Shown one piece after another: positions 44,069 through 52,708 of a DNA stretch of 64,000 nt (position 1 is the first letter of the stretch; every line of letters begins with the position of its first letter). The position numbers and the translations under genes were made by a program. The stretch spans positions 930,001 to 994,000 of the forward strand of contig NZ_JBDLLW010000001.1 in the NCBI RefSeq assembly GCF_043789415.1, given 5' to 3'. A model generated the notes under the pieces. It was not told where the DNA came from. It searched no databases and worked only from the letters and a program-made list of their open reading frames with translations. This DNA comes from Renibacterium sp043789415. GTDB lineage: Bacteria > Actinomycetota > Actinomycetes > Actinomycetales > Micrococcaceae.

Positions 44069-44898
44069 TGTTTTACCTCTTCTGCTTCCGCTGTTGTTTC
44101 TTCGTCTGTTTCTTCGTCATAGAACTCGGGTTCAGTGGCCCGGCGATAGTCATCAGCGACCAAGCGCCACCACATGAAGATGGAGAAGCCTGCGAAAACT
44201 ACCCACTCGACGGCGTAGAAGATATTGAGCCAGTTGACCGGCTGTTCCACGGGCTGCGGGCCCACCGAGATCCCTTTGAGATCACCGGCGACCGCGTGCG
44301 CACCGAGGTCTCCTTGCGGACCGATCTCGGTGAAGGAGACGATGAAGCCGGAGTAGCTATTGACCTGCCAGAGGTTGATCAACTCGGCGGTCGACAGCGC
44401 AGCTACCTGCCCGGCGGCGAGTTCCTTGTCCAGCACGGGAGCCTCGGGAGGCAGCAATCTGCCGGTCAGCTTGAGCTGCCCGACGGGCGGGCTGTCGAGC
44501 TGACCGGGGTCGGCCAGCCAGCCCCGGGCCACCGGGATGACGGTCGTGGATTCGCTCGCTCCAGCTTTGAGCACCGGGGCGCCGTCGACCACGAAAGCCG
44601 TCACCACCCAGTACCCGCTGACGCCGTCCTGCAAGCGGTTCTTGACCAGAACCTGTTTGGAGGCATCGAAGTGGCCGTTCAGGCTCACCAAGCGATCCGC
44701 CACGCTGGCGGGCATCTGCTGCCCCGGGGCGAACACCGAAAGCAAAGGTTTCAGTTCCTCAGTGGCCACCGCGGGCGGCTCGGAGCTCTGTGTTGACCGG
44801 GAAAATTGCCATTGACTCAGCAGCACGAAAACCGTGGATACCACGAGCGCCAAGAGCAGGGCGGCCATCCATCGGGGCTTCAGGGCTGTTTTGAGCAC
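44065..44898 (-). CDS. SURF1-family cytochrome oxidase assembly protein
   Basis: 277 residues with two helices flanking an extracytoplasmic beta-rich domain: WMAALLLALVVSTVFVLLSQWQFSR at the N-terminus (the conserved W-Q-xx-R) and WLNIFYAVEWVVFAGFSIFMWWRL at the C-terminus, with VIPVARGWL in between. SURF1 proteins help insert haem a into cytochrome c oxidase. An acidic tail (DEETDEETTAEAEE) follows the second helix. ATGA overlap with the DUF3817 gene. Confidence 0.88.
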   Translation of the reverse strand: MLKTALKPRWMAALLLALVVSTVFVLLSQWQFSRSTQSSEPPAVATEELKPLLSVFAPGQQMPASVADRLVSLNGHFDASKQVLVKNRLQDGVSGYWVVTAFVVDGAPVLKAGASESTTVIPVARGWLADPGQLDSPPVGQLKLTGRLLPPEAPVLDKELAAGQVAALSTAELINLWQVNSYSGFIVSFTEIGPQGDLGAHAVAGDLKGISVGPQPVEQPVNWLNIFYAVEWVVFAGFSIFMWWRLVADDYRRATEPEFYDEETDEETTAEAEEVKQ

Positions 44899-44989
44899 CT
44901 CTTAACGGTACGTCGTCAGGCTATGGAAAAACGAACGGAGCGGCTGAGAGCCTCCCTTTTCCTCACCCAGAAGACTAGGCTTGATCTTT

Positions 44990-46699
44990 GTGCGCAGCTA
45001 CCCCTATCCAATGGCGGATCCGACGGAAGTCCGTTCTCCGGTCCGTTATTTAGCCTGGCTGGGGCTGCAACAACTCCCGAGTCTGGCCGCCGGTGTGCTC
45101 TTCGGATCGCTCTGGCTGCTCGCTCAGGCCCTGATGCCCTTGGTGCTCGGCTGGGCCATCGACTACGGCATCAACGAGAGGAACTGGAACACCCTGCTGC
45201 TCTGCGCCGCAGGTATCGTGCTACTGGGTGCCCTACAGGCCGTTTTCGCGGTGCTGCGGCACCGGATCGCGGTCTCCAATTGGTTGCAGGCCTCTTTCCG
45301 TTCGGTGCAGCTGATCGGGCATAAGATCAGCCGAACCGGGGCTGCGCTGCCCCGGGCGATTTCCACCGGAGAGCTGGTTAATACCGCGGCTTCAGATGCC
45401 ACCCGAATCGGCCAGATCTACGATCTGACCGCCAGGCTCTCCGGAGCACTGCTCTCCTATCTGCTAGTCTCCCTGCTGATCTGGCAGATCTCCTGGGGGC
45501 TCGGGCTCACCGTACTGCTGGGTGTGCCGGTCTGCTGTGCGCTCTTGCTGTTCATCATCCGCCCGCTCCAGGCCCGCCAGCGGGAGCAGCGCGAGATGGC
45601 GGGCAAGATGACCGCGGTCGGCGCGGATACCGTGGCCGGCCTGCGGGTACTACGCGGTATCGGCGGTGAGCATATCTTCGTCTCCCGCTATCGTGAGCGC
45701 TCCCAGCAGACCCGGTTTAGCGGGAACAAGGTAGCTCGTTCGGTGGCCACCCTGGAAGGCACCCAGCTGCTGGTCACCGGCGGTTTCAGCGTGCTCTTCA
45801 CCTGGCTGGGTGCCGCTATGGCGCTCCGCGGAGAGATCAGCACTGGCGAGCTGATCTCGCTCTACGGCTTCGCGGTGTTCTTAGTGACCCCGGTCCGGAT
45901 TCTCTCCGAGATGGTCTCAGCCGCGATTCGCGGCTACGTCGGTGCACGCAAGACCATCGCGGTGCTCTCCACTCCCCCGGCCTTCCACGACGTCGGAATT
46001 ACGGCTGCCCCCTCGGAGCCCACCGTGCTCAGAGACAGCGCGAGCGGAGCGACGCTTCACCCCGGGCGGCTGACCGCCCTGGTCAGCCAGCTTCCCGCAG
46101 CCTCAGCCGAGCTAGCCGAACGATTGGGGCGTTTCGACGACGCCGTGCTCACCGAGCACCCGGTGTTCTGGGGCAGCACTGACACCCGTGAGATCCGATT
46201 GGCCGAGCTGCGTAGGCGGATTGTGCTGAGCGAAGCTGACCCTCAGTTGTTCTCCGGCTCACTGCGCGAGTTGCTCGACCCGGCGGCGAAGAACTCCGAC
46301 CAGCGGATCCTAGGAACTCTGGAGAACACCAGTTCGCTGGATATTCTGGATGGCCTGCCCGAGGGCCTGGATCATCAGGTCACCGAACGCGGCCGTGGTT
46401 TCTCCGGCGGTCAGCGGCAGCGGCTGGCGCTCTGCCGGGCCTTGCTCAGCGATGCTGAGACCTTGCTGCTCGTGGAACCGACCAGTGCGGTGGATGCCCA
46501 TACCGAAGCCCGTATCGCCGCCAATCTGCACCAGGCTCGCGCCGGGAAGACCACACTGCTGGTTACAGCCAGCCCGTTGCTACTCGGGGTCGCCGATGAA
46601 GTGCTCTTCATGGTCGACGGGAAGATCTCGGCTCGGGGAACGCATCGCGAACTGCTGCAGCTAGCTGAATACCGAGGGGTGGTGATCCGTGGTGAATAA
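44990..46699 (+). CDS. ABC exporter half-transporter with degenerate ATPase but intact signature
   Basis: 569 residues from GTG 44990, six helices then a nucleotide-binding domain. The signature FSGGQRQRLALCRAL is intact, but Walker A is absent (the position reads VSQLPAASAEL), Walker B reads LLLVEPTSAVD (Asp replaced by Val) and the H-loop reads LLVTASPLL (His replaced by Ala). It pairs with the next gene, whose ATPase has the opposite defects, to form a heterodimer with one working ATP site. The 3' end overlaps the next gene by 11 bases. Substrate unknown; lipid or drug export is typical of the family. Confidence 0.88.
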   Translation: MRSYPYPMADPTEVRSPVRYLAWLGLQQLPSLAAGVLFGSLWLLAQALMPLVLGWAIDYGINERNWNTLLLCAAGIVLLGALQAVFAVLRHRIAVSNWLQASFRSVQLIGHKISRTGAALPRAISTGELVNTAASDATRIGQIYDLTARLSGALLSYLLVSLLIWQISWGLGLTVLLGVPVCCALLLFIIRPLQARQREQREMAGKMTAVGADTVAGLRVLRGIGGEHIFVSRYRERSQQTRFSGNKVARSVATLEGTQLLVTGGFSVLFTWLGAAMALRGEISTGELISLYGFAVFLVTPVRILSEMVSAAIRGYVGARKTIAVLSTPPAFHDVGITAAPSEPTVLRDSASGATLHPGRLTALVSQLPAASAELAERLGRFDDAVLTEHPVFWGSTDTREIRLAELRRRIVLSEADPQLFSGSLRELLDPAAKNSDQRILGTLENTSSLDILDGLPEGLDHQVTERGRGFSGGQRQRLALCRALLSDAETLLLVEPTSAVDAHTEARIAANLHQARAGKTTLLVTASPLLLGVADEVLFMVDGKISARGTHRELLQLAEYRGVVIRGE

Positions 46700-48524
46700 C
46701 AATATGACAGATCGGCTCGATTCTGTGGACGACGTCGATCAGCTCAATGCCGAGAACGCCCCACTGCAGGATTCGAGCAGCCTGGGTGATTCCAAGCTGC
46801 CCATCTCGAACCAGACGCAGGTGCGGGCGGAAGCCAGGCGGTTACTCAAGCAGCACCGGATCGCCCTGGTGAAGATGGTCACGCTCTTCGTGCTGGCCGC
46901 GGTGGCCGGTTTGGCGGGCCCGGCTCTGCTGCGGATCCTGATCGACGACATCAGTGCGGGCACCACGATGGAGCATGTGGTGCTGATCGGTGTCCTCTTG
47001 CTGATCTTCGTCCTGCTGCAAGCGGTACTGCAGAGATTTGCGGTCACCGCGAGCATGATTCAAGGCGAGAAGGTCTTCGCGCAGCTGCGTGAGGAGTTCA
47101 TGGAGCAGGTCACCTCACTTCCGCTGTCCACCGTGGAGAAAGCAGGTACCGGCGATCTGGTCTCCCGCACCACCAACGATGTGGAGGCGGTGTCCTTCGC
47201 GGTGCGCTTCGCGGTGCCGCAGATCCTGGTCGGGGCAGTGACCCTGCTGCTCACCCTGGTGGCGGCCGTGGTGGTTTCGCCCATTGCAGCACTCTCGCTG
47301 CTCGTCGGGCTGCCCTTGCTGATCCCGGTCACCCGCTGGTATCTGAAGAGATCAGCGGTCGGCTATGCCTCCGAGCGGGAAGCCTATTCCACGATCAACG
47401 GAGCCATCTCGGAGAGCGTGGAAGGCGCGTTCACGGTCGATGCGCTGGGTCTGGGCGAGCAGCGGCGCACGAAGATCAATGCCGGACTGAAAGGGGCCTT
47501 CAACGCGGAGCGCTACACTCTGTGGCTGCGTAGCTGGCTTTTCCCGATCACCGAATTCGCCTTCTGGCTGCCCGTCGCCGTGGTCCTGGTCTGGGGCGGC
47601 TGGCTCGCCTCGCAGGGAATCGTCAGCGCCGGAGTGGTGGCCGCCGTCGCACTCTATGCGGTGCAGATGGTGGATCCGGTGAACACCCTGATCATGTGGC
47701 TCGATGAGCTTCAGGTCGGCACCGCTTCGTTAGCCCGGATCACCGGCATCAAAGAGGTTCCACCGGATAGGACCACCACGGACGCGGTGCCGGAGAACGA
47801 CGATATCGTGGTCTCCGGGGCGCGCTACGCCTACCGCGCCGGCCATGATGTGCTACACGGCGTGGATCTGAGCTTGCGCCGCGGCGAGCGACTCGCCGTG
47901 GTCGGCCCCTCCGGCGCGGGTAAATCCACTCTGGGCAGGCTGATCGCCGGGATCCATCCGCCCACCGCGGGCAGCGTCACCGTCGGCGGCGTTCCCTTAG
48001 TGGACCGGCCCCTCGATCAGCTGCGCACCGAGGTGGTGCTGGTCACCCAGGAGCATCACGTCTTCGTCGGCTCGGTGACGGACAATGTGCGACTCGGCCG
48101 AGCGGATGCAACACTCGCCGAGGTTGAGGCCGCACTGGCCGACGTCGGAGCCTTGGAATGGGCACGAGGTTTACCCGAAGGATTGGAGACCGAGGTGGGC
48201 TCCGGAGCTTTCGCGCTGACTCCCGCGCAAGCCCAGGAAATCGCCTTGGCCAGACTGGTGCTCGCCGATCCGCACACCCTGGTACTAGACGAGGCGACCT
48301 CCTTGATCGACCCGCAAGCGGCCCGCGATCTGGAGCGTTCGTTGAACGCGGTGCTCAGCGGACGCACCGTCGTGGCGATCGCGCACCGGTTGCACACCGC
48401 GCACGACGCCGACCGGGTCGCGGTGGTGGAAGGCGGCAGGATCACCGAACTCGGCTCGCACGACGAACTGCTGGCGCTGAACGGCTCTTACGCCGCGCTG
48501 TGGAACTCCTGGCGGACTGAGTAG
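46689..48524 (+). CDS. ABC exporter half-transporter with intact Walker motifs, degenerate signature
   Basis: 611 residues, GTG start (46689 or 46692; an ATG at 46704 is also possible). Six helices, then an ATPase with Walker A GPSGAGKSTL, Walker B TLVLDEATSLIDP and H-loop AIAHRL all intact, but the LSGGQ signature reads LTPAQAQEIALARLVL. The catalytic site of the heterodimer would be this Walker A/B with the partner's signature; the other site is dead. This resembles asymmetric exporters such as TM287/288. Translation is coupled to the preceding gene. Confidence 0.9.
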   Translation: MVNNNMTDRLDSVDDVDQLNAENAPLQDSSSLGDSKLPISNQTQVRAEARRLLKQHRIALVKMVTLFVLAAVAGLAGPALLRILIDDISAGTTMEHVVLIGVLLLIFVLLQAVLQRFAVTASMIQGEKVFAQLREEFMEQVTSLPLSTVEKAGTGDLVSRTTNDVEAVSFAVRFAVPQILVGAVTLLLTLVAAVVVSPIAALSLLVGLPLLIPVTRWYLKRSAVGYASEREAYSTINGAISESVEGAFTVDALGLGEQRRTKINAGLKGAFNAERYTLWLRSWLFPITEFAFWLPVAVVLVWGGWLASQGIVSAGVVAAVALYAVQMVDPVNTLIMWLDELQVGTASLARITGIKEVPPDRTTTDAVPENDDIVVSGARYAYRAGHDVLHGVDLSLRRGERLAVVGPSGAGKSTLGRLIAGIHPPTAGSVTVGGVPLVDRPLDQLRTEVVLVTQEHHVFVGSVTDNVRLGRADATLAEVEAALADVGALEWARGLPEGLETEVGSGAFALTPAQAQEIALARLVLADPHTLVLDEATSLIDPQAARDLERSLNAVLSGRTVVAIAHRLHTAHDADRVAVVEGGRITELGSHDELLALNGSYAALWNSWRTE

Positions 48525-48547
48525 TCAGCTCACGGACTCCATCGGGA

Positions 48548-48862
48548 TCAGGGCACCCCGAGCAGTCGAAGCCCAGCCGCAGTCAGCGCAGCGGCCAGCA
48601 CCACCAACACGAAGGGTGCCTTACGCCAGGCTAAAATACCAGCCAGCAACACACCCGCAGGGCGGGCAAAACCGGCAAAGCCATGCCCCTCTACAAACGC
48701 ACTTGTGAGCACCAGACCGCCAAAGAGCACCACGACGGCGACGGTCATCAAGCGTTCAACTCGTGCCGAAAGCTTCATTCGTTGGCGCAGCGCCACCCCG
48801 CCGAAGCGGAAGGCAAAGGTGGCAAGGCCCAAGAACACGGTTGCCAAAACCAGACCGATCAT
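48548..48862 (-). CDS. azlD: AzlD-family branched-chain amino acid exporter subunit
   Basis: 104 residues with three to four helices (VLATVFLGLATFAFRFGGVAL, LMTVAVVVLFGGLVLTSAF, LLAGILAWRKAPFVLVVLAAALTAAGLRL). It is the small subunit of the AzlCD exporter and overlaps azlC's stop by ATGA (48859-48862). Confidence 0.85.
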   Translation of the reverse strand: MIGLVLATVFLGLATFAFRFGGVALRQRMKLSARVERLMTVAVVVLFGGLVLTSAFVEGHGFAGFARPAGVLLAGILAWRKAPFVLVVLAAALTAAGLRLLGVP

Positions 48863-49617
48863 GGCAGCAACCCCGCTTCGCCATTACGACCCTCACTGGA
48901 TTGCGTCGTTGTATTCGGTGTTTCTTTGCGCGGCCAGGCGGTAAACATTCCGGCTAATCCGAGCAAAACCGGCAACCCCACGGGCAAGACTGGCGCGCTC
49001 AACACAGCAATCAAACCACCCAGCAGGGCGGCCCGCAACAGCGCAGAATCCTTGAGCGAGGGCAAGAGCAACGCTAAAAGCACCGCTGGGAACGCCGCAT
49101 CGAGGCCGAAGACCGAAGTATCGCTGATGAATCCGCCAGCATAGACACCCAGCAAAGTACCCAGATTCCAGCACAGGAAGAGCCCAATGCCGCAGGTCCA
49201 ATAAGCCACCCGTCGGCGCTGCAGAGTATTTTGCGCCATGCTAAAAGCTACCGTCTCATCCGCCATCAGATAGGCTCCCCAGAGCTGGTGAGATCGCTTC
49301 TCGCCCAGTACATCGGCCACCGCCAAGCCCAGCGGAATATGTCGAAGATTGACCAAGACGCCGGCCAGCAGAGCCGCAAAAGGGTTACCACCCGAGGCCA
49401 CCAGAGCGATGAAAATAAACTGCGATGCTCCGGCGAAAACCACCACTGAGAGCAATATGGGTAGCCAGAAAGGAAGTCCCGAACTCACCGCAATCGCACC
49501 GAAAGAAGCTCCCACTAAAGTGTCAGCCAGGCACACCAAAGCGATATCCCGCACCAGACTGCGGTGTTGTTGGTAGTTCTGCCAGATTGAACCGAGGGTT
49601 CGTCTTATCGAACGCAT
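48859..49617 (-). CDS. azlC: AzlC-family branched-chain amino acid exporter subunit
   Basis: 252 residues. The start ATG 49617 is preferred; an upstream TTG at 49653 would put coding sequence through an operator-like palindrome. Family marks: ADTLVGASFGAIAVSSGLPFW, VFAGASQFIFIALVASGGNP, VNLRHIPLGLAVADVLGE and an ADETVAFSMAQ motif. With AzlD it should export Leu, Ile or Val and analogues. Divergent from an XRE-cupin regulator that probably controls it. Confidence 0.9.
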   Translation of the reverse strand: MRSIRRTLGSIWQNYQQHRSLVRDIALVCLADTLVGASFGAIAVSSGLPFWLPILLSVVVFAGASQFIFIALVASGGNPFAALLAGVLVNLRHIPLGLAVADVLGEKRSHQLWGAYLMADETVAFSMAQNTLQRRRVAYWTCGIGLFLCWNLGTLLGVYAGGFISDTSVFGLDAAFPAVLLALLLPSLKDSALLRAALLGGLIAVLSAPVLPVGLPVLLGLAGMFTAWPRKETPNTTTQSSEGRNGEAGLLP

Positions 49618-49630
49618 GTCTAATATAATG

Positions 49631-49648
49631 GAACATATCGTAATGTTC
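49631..49648. promoter_or_regulatory. Palindromic operator candidate between azlC and its regulator
   Basis: A GAACAT-6-ATGTTC perfect inverted repeat, 14 bases upstream of the azlC ATG and 54 bases upstream of the regulator ATG. GAAC/GTTC half-sites recur nearby (near 49657 and 49677). It is the most likely binding site of the divergently encoded regulator. Confidence 0.55.
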
Positions 49649-49701
49649 GTCAAACAGAACGATCGACTTCTATATCGAACGCTGGAGAGGACTGCAGATC
49701 A

Positions 49702-50265
49702 ATGGCTGAGCCACAGAGCGCGCAGTTGCTGGCCATGATTGCCAATAGCCTGCAACGCGAACGGCATCGTGCCAATATTTCCTTGACCGAATTGGCTAGG
49801 CGAGCAAAAATCTCCAAATCGACGCTCTCCCAACTCGAGTCCGGTCAGGGCAATCCGAGCGTTGAGACGCTCTGGGCGCTCAGCGTCGCCCTAGGCATCA
49901 CCTTCGCCGATATGATCGACTCGCCCCGACCGCAGATTCGGCTGATTCGCGCCGGTGAAGGCGCTGTGGTCAGCTCGGAAAAGGCCAACTATTTAGCCAC
50001 CGTACTATCGTCCAGCCCACCCAATACCCGCCGAGATATTTATCAGCTACTCGCCCAACCCGGTAAGGACCGGCAATCCGAGCCGCATAACGCCGGCGTC
50101 GTGGAACACGTTATTCTCAGCAGTGGCAGGGCCATGGTTGGGCCGGTCGATAACCCGGTGGAGTTATTTCCAGGCGATTACCTCAGCTACCCTGGCGATC
50201 TGGCGCATATTTTTAGCGCTCTTGAGCCGGACACCCGCGCCGTCCTGATCTCGGAACAACCCTAA
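49702..50265 (+). CDS. XRE-family regulator with C-terminal cupin domain
   Basis: 187 residues. N-terminal helix-turn-helix: NISLTELARRAKISKSTLSQLE followed by SGQGNPSVETLWAL. The C-terminal cupin (about 110-185) has AGVVEHVILSSGRAMVGPVDNPVELFPGDYLSYPGD. Such HTH-cupin proteins commonly control azlCD-like amino acid exporters encoded next to them. It is divergent from azlC over an 84-base region with a GAACAT/ATGTTC palindrome. Confidence 0.9.
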   Translation: MAEPQSAQLLAMIANSLQRERHRANISLTELARRAKISKSTLSQLESGQGNPSVETLWALSVALGITFADMIDSPRPQIRLIRAGEGAVVSSEKANYLATVLSSSPPNTRRDIYQLLAQPGKDRQSEPHNAGVVEHVILSSGRAMVGPVDNPVELFPGDYLSYPGDLAHIFSALEPDTRAVLISEQP

Positions 50266-50294
50266 ACGCCCGCTGAACACCTTTGCTAAACGAG

Positions 50295-50792
50295 CTAGTG
50301 CTCGGAGAACACCGGGGTGGAGTTGATCAGTTCTGAAATCACTTCGGCGTCGTGAGCTCGGCGCAGCGACTCGCGGAAGTTCTCCTTGGAGAGGGCGCGC
50401 GCCAAAACAGCCAGCACCGATAGGTGCTGAGAGAAGGACGCCGCCGGAGTGCCGATCAGCAGGATCACATTGGCCGGGCCATCCGCGGCACCGAAGTCCA
50501 GGGCATGGCCATATTTGGTAATGCCGACCGCCACTGTGGTCTGCTGCACGAACTCGCTGCGGGCGTGAGGCAAGCCAATGCCGCCCGGCAGCCCGGTGGC
50601 GAGCTGGTGCTCACGGGAATTGATCTGCTCAAGGAACGCGGGCAGATTCGAGACCCGTCCAGTAGCGTGCATCCGCTCGGCAAGTTGAGCGGATGCATCC
50701 TGACGGGAATCGGCGACCATTTCCAGGATCACCAGATCCGGGGTGGTCAGCTGGGCATCGTAACGTTCCCAGTCCTCCTCAATATCTGCCAT
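50295..50792 (-). CDS. Orphan PTS EIIA component (fructose/mannitol type)
   Basis: 165 residues. PTS EIIA type-2 domain with the phosphorylated His in GGIGLPHARSEFVQQ, followed by VILLIGTPAASFSQHLSVLAVLARAL. There is no EIIB or EIIC nearby. Its ATG overlaps the glpD stop (50790-50794), so it is translated from the glpD message. I infer a regulatory role linking PTS phosphorylation state to glycerol-3-phosphate metabolism. Confidence 0.88.
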   Translation of the reverse strand: MADIEEDWERYDAQLTTPDLVILEMVADSRQDASAQLAERMHATGRVSNLPAFLEQINSREHQLATGLPGGIGLPHARSEFVQQTTVAVGITKYGHALDFGAADGPANVILLIGTPAASFSQHLSVLAVLARALSKENFRESLRRAHDAEVISELINSTPVFSEH

Positions 50793-52600
50793 CAGCGCGT
50801 TGCAGCCCCGTCCGAGATATCCTCCACACCGAGCCTGACGGCGTCGGCGGAAGCGTCATCGGGCTGCTCTTGGCTCAGCCGCTCGGCTTCCACCCGGGCC
50901 AGGTAGTGCTTGACTTCGCTCTCCTGCTCGGCCTTGCTCCAACCCAGGATCGGGGCCATCAGCTCGCCCACCACGGGGGCCGCAGCCACTCCGCGATCCC
51001 AGGATTCAATCGAGATCCTGGTCCGCCGGGTCAGTACGTCATTGACGTGCAAAGCGCCTTCCTGCGAGACGGCGTAAACCACCTCTGCGCGCAGATAGTC
51101 ATCGGCGCCGGGCAGTGGTTCTGCGAGCGAAGGATCCGTTTCGATGAGCTTGAGCACCTCGGAGGTCAGCGAACCGTAACGGCCCAGTAAATGCTCGATC
51201 CGAGCCGCGTGCACCCCGGTTTCCTCGGCGGTGCGATTACGCCGGTTCCAGGCGGCTTTATAGCCCACCGCTCCGAGCAGCGGGATGGTCTCGGTGCAGC
51301 TCTCCGGCACTCGTTCGTCGAGTGTTCTGGTCGCTTCGTCGACGGCGTCCTTGGCCATCACTCGATACGTGGTGTACTTGCCGCCGGCCACCACGACCAG
51401 GCCTGGCACCGGATGGGCCACCACGTGCTCGCGGGAGAGCTTCGCCGTCGAATCGTTCTCTCCGGCCAGCAAGGGACGCAATCCTGCGTAAACGCCCTCG
51501 ACGTCCTCTCGGGTGAGTGGCCGTTTGAGCACCTTATTGACGTGTTCCAGCACATAGTCGATATCGGCTGCGGACGCCGCCGGGTGGGCCTTGTCCAGCT
51601 TCCAATCGGTGTCCGTGGTGCCGATGATCCAGTGCCTGCCCCAGGGGATCACGAAGAGCACTGACTTCTCGGTGCGCAGAATCAGCCCAACGGTGGACTG
51701 GAATCGATCCCGCGGCACCACCAAGTGGATGCCCTTGGAAGCGCGGACTTTGAGCTGGCCACGGTCAGTGACCAGGGCTTGGGTCTCATCGGTCCAGACG
51801 CCGGTGGCGTTCACCACCTGCTTGGCCCGAATGTCGAATTCGCTGCCGTCGAGCTGATTGCGGACTCGGGCACCGACCACCCGTTCGCCTTCGCGCAGGA
51901 AGTTGACCACCTTCACCCCATTGGCCGCATAGGCCCCGTAGGAGACTGCGGTGCGCACGACGTCGGTGACCAATCGCGCGTCATCGACTTGCGCGTCGTA
52001 ATAGCGGATCGAACCGATCATCGCATCGTCTTTGAGGCTGGGCGCCGCGCGCAGTGTGCCGCGTTTAGTCAGATGCTTGTGGAAGGGTACGCCACGGGAG
52101 TTTCCACTGGTCAGGCCCAGGGTGTCATAGAGCATGATACCGGCACCGACATAGGGGCGTTCAACGAAGCGCTTGGTCAGCGGGTAGAGGAAGGGCACCG
52201 GACGGACCAAGTGCGGGGCGATGCGCTGAATGAGCAGTCCGCGCTCTTGCAGAGCTTCCTGAACCAGGGCGAAATCCAGCATCTCCAGGTAGCGGAGTCC
52301 ACCGTGAATCAGCTTCGAGGAACGACTCGAGGTGCCGGAAGCCCAGTCGTTCATCTCGACGATGCCGACCTTGAGGCCCCGGGTCACGGCGTCGAGCGCC
52401 GAACCTGCACCCACCACCCCGCCGCCGACGATCAGCACATCGAGTTCCTGCCCGGGCTGCATCGTCCCGGCCAATGCGTCCAAGGAGGTTTGGCGGAACT
52501 CCGGACTCAGGCTCCCGGCTGTATTCACTCCAGCTTTCGAAGCGTCAGCGCTGCTTTTAGCAGGGTTGGACGCCGTGGTTCGAGTTCGTGGTGTTGGCAC
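50792..52600 (-). CDS. glpD: Glycerol-3-phosphate dehydrogenase (FAD)
   Basis: 602 residues from GTG 52600, which has GAGGAGG five bases upstream; the open frame extends 84 bases further 5' but without a ribosome site. After a 45-residue low-complexity N-terminus, the FAD motif VLIVGGGVVGAGSALDAVTRGLKVGIVE and the GlpD blocks TSSRSSKLIHGGLRYLE, DARLVTDVVRTAV, GIHLVVPRDRF and GVYAGLRPLL are visible. It oxidises glycerol-3-phosphate to dihydroxyacetone phosphate at the membrane. It is coupled to the EIIA gene. Confidence 0.93.
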   Translation of the reverse strand: MPTPRTRTTASNPAKSSADASKAGVNTAGSLSPEFRQTSLDALAGTMQPGQELDVLIVGGGVVGAGSALDAVTRGLKVGIVEMNDWASGTSSRSSKLIHGGLRYLEMLDFALVQEALQERGLLIQRIAPHLVRPVPFLYPLTKRFVERPYVGAGIMLYDTLGLTSGNSRGVPFHKHLTKRGTLRAAPSLKDDAMIGSIRYYDAQVDDARLVTDVVRTAVSYGAYAANGVKVVNFLREGERVVGARVRNQLDGSEFDIRAKQVVNATGVWTDETQALVTDRGQLKVRASKGIHLVVPRDRFQSTVGLILRTEKSVLFVIPWGRHWIIGTTDTDWKLDKAHPAASAADIDYVLEHVNKVLKRPLTREDVEGVYAGLRPLLAGENDSTAKLSREHVVAHPVPGLVVVAGGKYTTYRVMAKDAVDEATRTLDERVPESCTETIPLLGAVGYKAAWNRRNRTAEETGVHAARIEHLLGRYGSLTSEVLKLIETDPSLAEPLPGADDYLRAEVVYAVSQEGALHVNDVLTRRTRISIESWDRGVAAAPVVGELMAPILGWSKAEQESEVKHYLARVEAERLSQEQPDDASADAVRLGVEDISDGAATR

Positions 52601-52708
52601 AGGAGCCTCCTCAGATAGCCGATAACTCAACAATAGTTCTTCCCGACCTGATGGATGACGCCTCAGCTCGAAATCTTCAATCACACAGTGAGTAGCACGG
52701 TGGGCGGC

